NCBI RefSeq assembly: GCF_015207705.1
Contig: NZ_JADEWI010000002.1
Coordinates: 206,894 to 270,893 of the forward strand
Length of the DNA: 64,000 bases
Direction of reading: 5' to 3'
DNA from: Nostoc sp. LEGE 06077
GTDB lineage: Bacteria > Cyanobacteriota > Cyanobacteriia > Cyanobacteriales > Nostocaceae
Within the stretch, counting starts at the first letter, position 1, and each line of letters starts with the position of its first letter. Position numbers and translations under genes: made by a program. Below the pieces are notes generated by a model that was given only the letters and a program-made list of their open reading frames with translations, was not told the origin of the DNA and ran no database searches. Below are positions 61,391-64,000 of the stretch, one piece after another.

Positions 61391-62575
61391 TTAAAAGCGT
61401 CCGCTTCTAATATCACTGAGACTGACACCGTAAAATTCTTGGGCTTGCTTAATAGCTTTTTTTGTATCATCGGCCATCACACCGTTGAGTTTCCCTTTGT
61501 AAAAGCCCTTATCCCGCAGCCGTCGTTGAATTTCTAAAACACTAAAGTCACTTTTTGGTGCATTGTTCACCTTGCTATATAACCTAGCTCTGGTAGTGGG
61601 GCCAGCAATTCCACTGACGGCTAAGTAATTGTCTGTTTGAAAGCGACGTACCGCATCTGAGGTGTAAGAACCAAAGTATCCATTTGGTTCTCCCTGTAAA
61701 TAACCGGCTTTAATTAATTGCTCTTGCAAAACTCTGACAGATTCACCGCGATCGCCCATGCGAAGATTATCTCGATCAGCTGCTCGTTTTGGTGCGGCAT
61801 CTTCACCAAAACCTACACCTCTTCCCGGTAGTTTGCTAAGAGTTGCAGGGCCAACAATCCCATCAACGTTTAATTTATAAGCGTCTTGAAAGCGTTTGAC
61901 AGATTCTTCGGTAATTGGGCCAAATATACCTGTGGCATTACCATAGTAATAACCTGCTACCCGTAACTGTTCTTGAAGAACTCTCACATCTTCCCCTTCA
62001 TCACCTTTCATGAGGTATTGAGAATTGATGCGTTTGGTAGCTTGGGTTGTAGTTTTTTTGGTTGATGTATTAGTAGCCACAACTCTAGTTGTTTTGGCGG
62101 GTGTACTAGCCGCTGCAACTCTAGTGGTTTGAGTTGTCCGCACAACTGTTGGTTTTTTCGCTTGGTTAGTTGCAGATGATTTACGCCAGTTATCTAATTT
62201 TTGCAGTGTGGTGGCTCCCATCACACCATCAATTGGTAAACCCGCAGCTTTTTGGAAGCGTCTGACCGCTTCTTCTGTGGGAAAATCATAAACTTGGGTG
62301 ATTTGTGCTTGATAAAAGCCTGCTTGTTGCAACTTTTGTTGCAGATTTCTCACAGAAGGGCCTTGATCTCCTCGTTCTAGAGCCAAGACACTATTAACAC
62401 TACTGAGAATAGACAAGGTAAGCGCCAGAGGTAACATATACTTCCAAGCCTTACCAGATAGCTTCCTCCAGTCTGGTGCTGAGGCTTTGTCTAACAAATC
62501 ACTCAGCAACACCAAGTCACTGGATTCACAGTCTTCATAGGCAAATGCTAGGTGCAAATATGCAAGGTTGTCCAT
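61391..62575 (-). CDS. Peptidoglycan-binding-domain protein convergent to furA
   Basis: 394 residues. A membrane helix (about 45-66) is followed by four PG_binding_1 units: full ones near 68-130, 188-250 and 271-330 ('GDEGEDVRVLQEQLRVAGYY', 'DGIVGPATLSKL') and a shorter last one ending 'GVSLSDIRSGRF'. A Thr/Ala/Val-rich linker (130-185) separates the first two. It binds cell-wall peptidoglycan outside the plasma membrane. It starts 17 bp after the cobN stop, so it is probably cotranscribed with cobN. Confidence 0.88.
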   Translation of the reverse strand: MDNLAYLHLAFAYEDCESSDLVLLSDLLDKASAPDWRKLSGKAWKYMLPLALTLSILSSVNSVLALERGDQGPSVRNLQQKLQQAGFYQAQITQVYDFPTEEAVRRFQKAAGLPIDGVMGATTLQKLDNWRKSSATNQAKKPTVVRTTQTTRVAAASTPAKTTRVVATNTSTKKTTTQATKRINSQYLMKGDEGEDVRVLQEQLRVAGYYYGNATGIFGPITEESVKRFQDAYKLNVDGIVGPATLSKLPGRGVGFGEDAAPKRAADRDNLRMGDRGESVRVLQEQLIKAGYLQGEPNGYFGSYTSDAVRRFQTDNYLAVSGIAGPTTRARLYSKVNNAPKSDFSVLEIQRRLRDKGFYKGKLNGVMADDTKKAIKQAQEFYGVSLSDIRSGRF

Positions 62576-62592
62576 AGTTCATTCCTACACCA

Positions 62593-64000
62593 TTAATATT
62601 TATCTGGGATGTATTTTTCTTCGATGGCTGCTTCGGCTTGATGTACTAAATTTCTTAAATTTTCTAATGTCAGTATATCTACATCCTCCCATAAACCGCG
62701 CTTGTGTGCTTCAAGTAATCGTTCAGCAATATCACGCAACGCATGAGGATTATTGTATTGAATAAATTCTGAAATGGTTGTATCAAATAAATAAGACTCT
62801 GCTATCCCTTGATACATATGGTCTTCTACGCATTTAGTTGTGGCATCGTAGGCGAAGAGAAAATCAACGGTTGCTGACATTTCAAATGCACCTTTATAAC
62901 CGTGGCGCATAACTCCGGCAATCCACTTAGGATTAACCACACGAGAACGATACACCCGCGCAATTTCTTCTTTGAGTTGGCGAATGCGGGGATTAGCCGG
63001 AATAGAATTATCACCGAAGTAAATTTGCGGATTTTTACCTTGGAGAGAACGGGCGGCAACTGTTAAACCACCTTGAAATTGGTAATAATCATCAGAATCA
63101 AGCAAATCATGTTCGCGGTTGTCTTGGTTGTGCAAGACAATTTGCATTTGCTGTAAACGCTGCTGAAATGCTTCTGGTGCAGCAATTCCTGTGAGTCCTC
63201 CCTTTTCTTGGGTAGAAAGGGCGCTAGTGTAGGCGTAACAACTCCAGTTGATATAGGCGCGGGCTAAATCTTGGTCATCAGTCCAATTTTGCGATTCAAT
63301 TAAACCTTGGAGTCCTGCACCATAAGCCCCTGGTTGGGAGCCAAAAATGCGATAACGCGATCGCACTGTTGCTTCTTGTTCTGTTAAACCTTGTGTTACC
63401 CAATATTCTGTATCTTGCTGAACTTGCACCGCCAAGGGGTTTTCTGCTGGAGATTCATCTAAGGCGGCGACTGCTATGACTGCTTGTTCAAATAAATCAA
63501 TTAAGTTGGGGAAAGCATCGCGGAAAAATCCAGAAATTCTTAAGGTGACATCCACACGGGGACGACCCAAAATCGATAACGGTAAAATTTCAAAATCGAC
63601 GACTCGTCGCGCTGCACCATCCCACACCGGACGTACACCCAACAATGCTAAAGCTTCGGCAATGTCATCACCACCAGTCCGCATCGTAGCTGTACCCCAC
63701 AAAGATAATCCAAGTGTTTTGGGATACTCACCATGCTCTTGGGTATAGGATTCAATTAAATTCTCGGCTGCTTTTCTACCAACATCCCAAGCTGTTTCTG
63801 TGGGTAAGGCACGAATATCTACTGAGTAAAAGTTTTTGCCTGTAGGGAGAACTTCTGGCCTGCCGCGTGTGGGTGCGCCAGAAGCACCACTAGGGACGTA
63901 TCCGCCATCAAGTCCGTGCAGTAAATTGGTGATTTCTGCGGGGGTTTGTTGGAGGGCGGGGAGGAGTTTTACTTTTATCCAGTCTAGGGTGGTGGTGAGG
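62593..64000 (-). CDS. cobN: Cobaltochelatase subunit CobN, C-terminal part (5' end outside window)
   Basis: The frame is open to the window edge (one leftover base at 64000). About 468 residues of the C-terminal half are present: 'GASGAPTRGRPEVLPTGKNF', 'LWGTATMRTGGDDIAEALAL', 'EILPLSILGRPRVDVTLRIS', 'MRHGYKGAFEMSATVDFLFA'. The 'TRGRPEVLPTGKNFYSVD' form fits CobN rather than the Mg-chelatase ChlH. It is the large ATP-dependent subunit that inserts cobalt in B12 synthesis. No start can be given. Confidence 0.9.
   Translation of the reverse strand, partial: LTTTLDWIKVKLLPALQQTPAEITNLLHGLDGGYVPSGASGAPTRGRPEVLPTGKNFYSVDIRALPTETAWDVGRKAAENLIESYTQEHGEYPKTLGLSLWGTATMRTGGDDIAEALALLGVRPVWDGAARRVVDFEILPLSILGRPRVDVTLRISGFFRDAFPNLIDLFEQAVIAVAALDESPAENPLAVQVQQDTEYWVTQGLTEQEATVRSRYRIFGSQPGAYGAGLQGLIESQNWTDDQDLARAYINWSCYAYTSALSTQEKGGLTGIAAPEAFQQRLQQMQIVLHNQDNREHDLLDSDDYYQFQGGLTVAARSLQGKNPQIYFGDNSIPANPRIRQLKEEIARVYRSRVVNPKWIAGVMRHGYKGAFEMSATVDFLFAYDATTKCVEDHMYQGIAESYLFDTTISEFIQYNNPHALRDIAERLLEAHKRGLWEDVDILTLENLRNLVHQAEAAIEEKYIPDKY

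Overview
The window reads as chromosomal DNA of a filamentous, heterocyst-type cyanobacterium (Nostoc/Anabaena/Calothrix relatives). The pointers are the dense HIP1 octamers (GCGATCGC), Nostoc-style intergenic repeats, XisH/XisI-type genes, Uma2-family genes and relics, a fused ModBC, and above all a sigC - furA - peptidoglycan-binding gene arrangement. In that block the Fur protein carries cysteines at 101, 104, 133, 141 and 144, the positions known for Anabaena FurA. Genus cannot be fixed from the sequence alone. Both ends are cut: an MFS transporter tail at the left edge, and a CobN cobaltochelatase without its N-terminus at the right edge.

Layout. 0-5 kb: MFS tail, a relic of a Uma2 gene, lnt (apolipoprotein N-acyltransferase) and gyrA. 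5-13 kb: a small unknown protein, a ClC channel, a family-2 glycosyltransferase, two methyltransferases (one with a lipoprotein signal), an APC permease and an RppA/RppB-like two-component pair. 13-21 kb: DUF1232 protein, a Cache-type histidine kinase, a DUF3352 protein, and an M1 aminopeptidase with HEAT repeats. 21-32 kb: Ser/Thr kinase, Uma2 protein, cysteine desulfurase, a phospholipase-D lipoprotein with an EF-hand-like insert, ChaB, NDH-2, a HAD hydrolase, an interrupted xisH followed by an intact xisI, a Nudix hydrolase and folK. 32-41 kb: class A PBP with an Arg-rich tail, a fibrillin-like protein, four small secreted Arg-rich proteins, a Crp-family regulator, an SDR, an NTF2-like secreted protein and murG. 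41-48 kb: HPP membrane protein, a GH116 glucosylceramidase-like enzyme, a gene-poor stretch with two orphan terminators and four perfect palindromes, then modA and fused modBC.

48-55 kb holds a lasso-peptide-type RiPP cluster, all on the minus strand. In transcription order it has a PqqD-like recognition protein (B1), a transglutaminase-like leader protease (B2), an asparagine-synthetase-like macrolactam synthetase (C), three precursor genes, an HprK-like kinase and an ABC exporter. Two precursors (51120..51299 and 51944..52123) are short and were read by hand. The precursor genes sit in duplicated units that each carry a copy of the 3' end of the C gene, so the array records its own expansion. 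A conserved Asp30 is the only acidic residue that could close a ring in all three precursors.

55-64 kb: tRNA-Pro(CGG), lipA, gpsA, a small toxin-antitoxin-like pair, sigC, furA, a convergent peptidoglycan-binding protein and cobN. By analogy with Anabaena, readthrough from the convergent gene could give an antisense RNA to furA.

Special attention is due to the lasso cluster and its duplicated precursors, the family of Arg-rich secreted proteins beside a Crp regulator, the palindrome array upstream of modA, the two orphan terminators, and intergenic repeats that have become coding sequence inside lnt and the GH116 gene.
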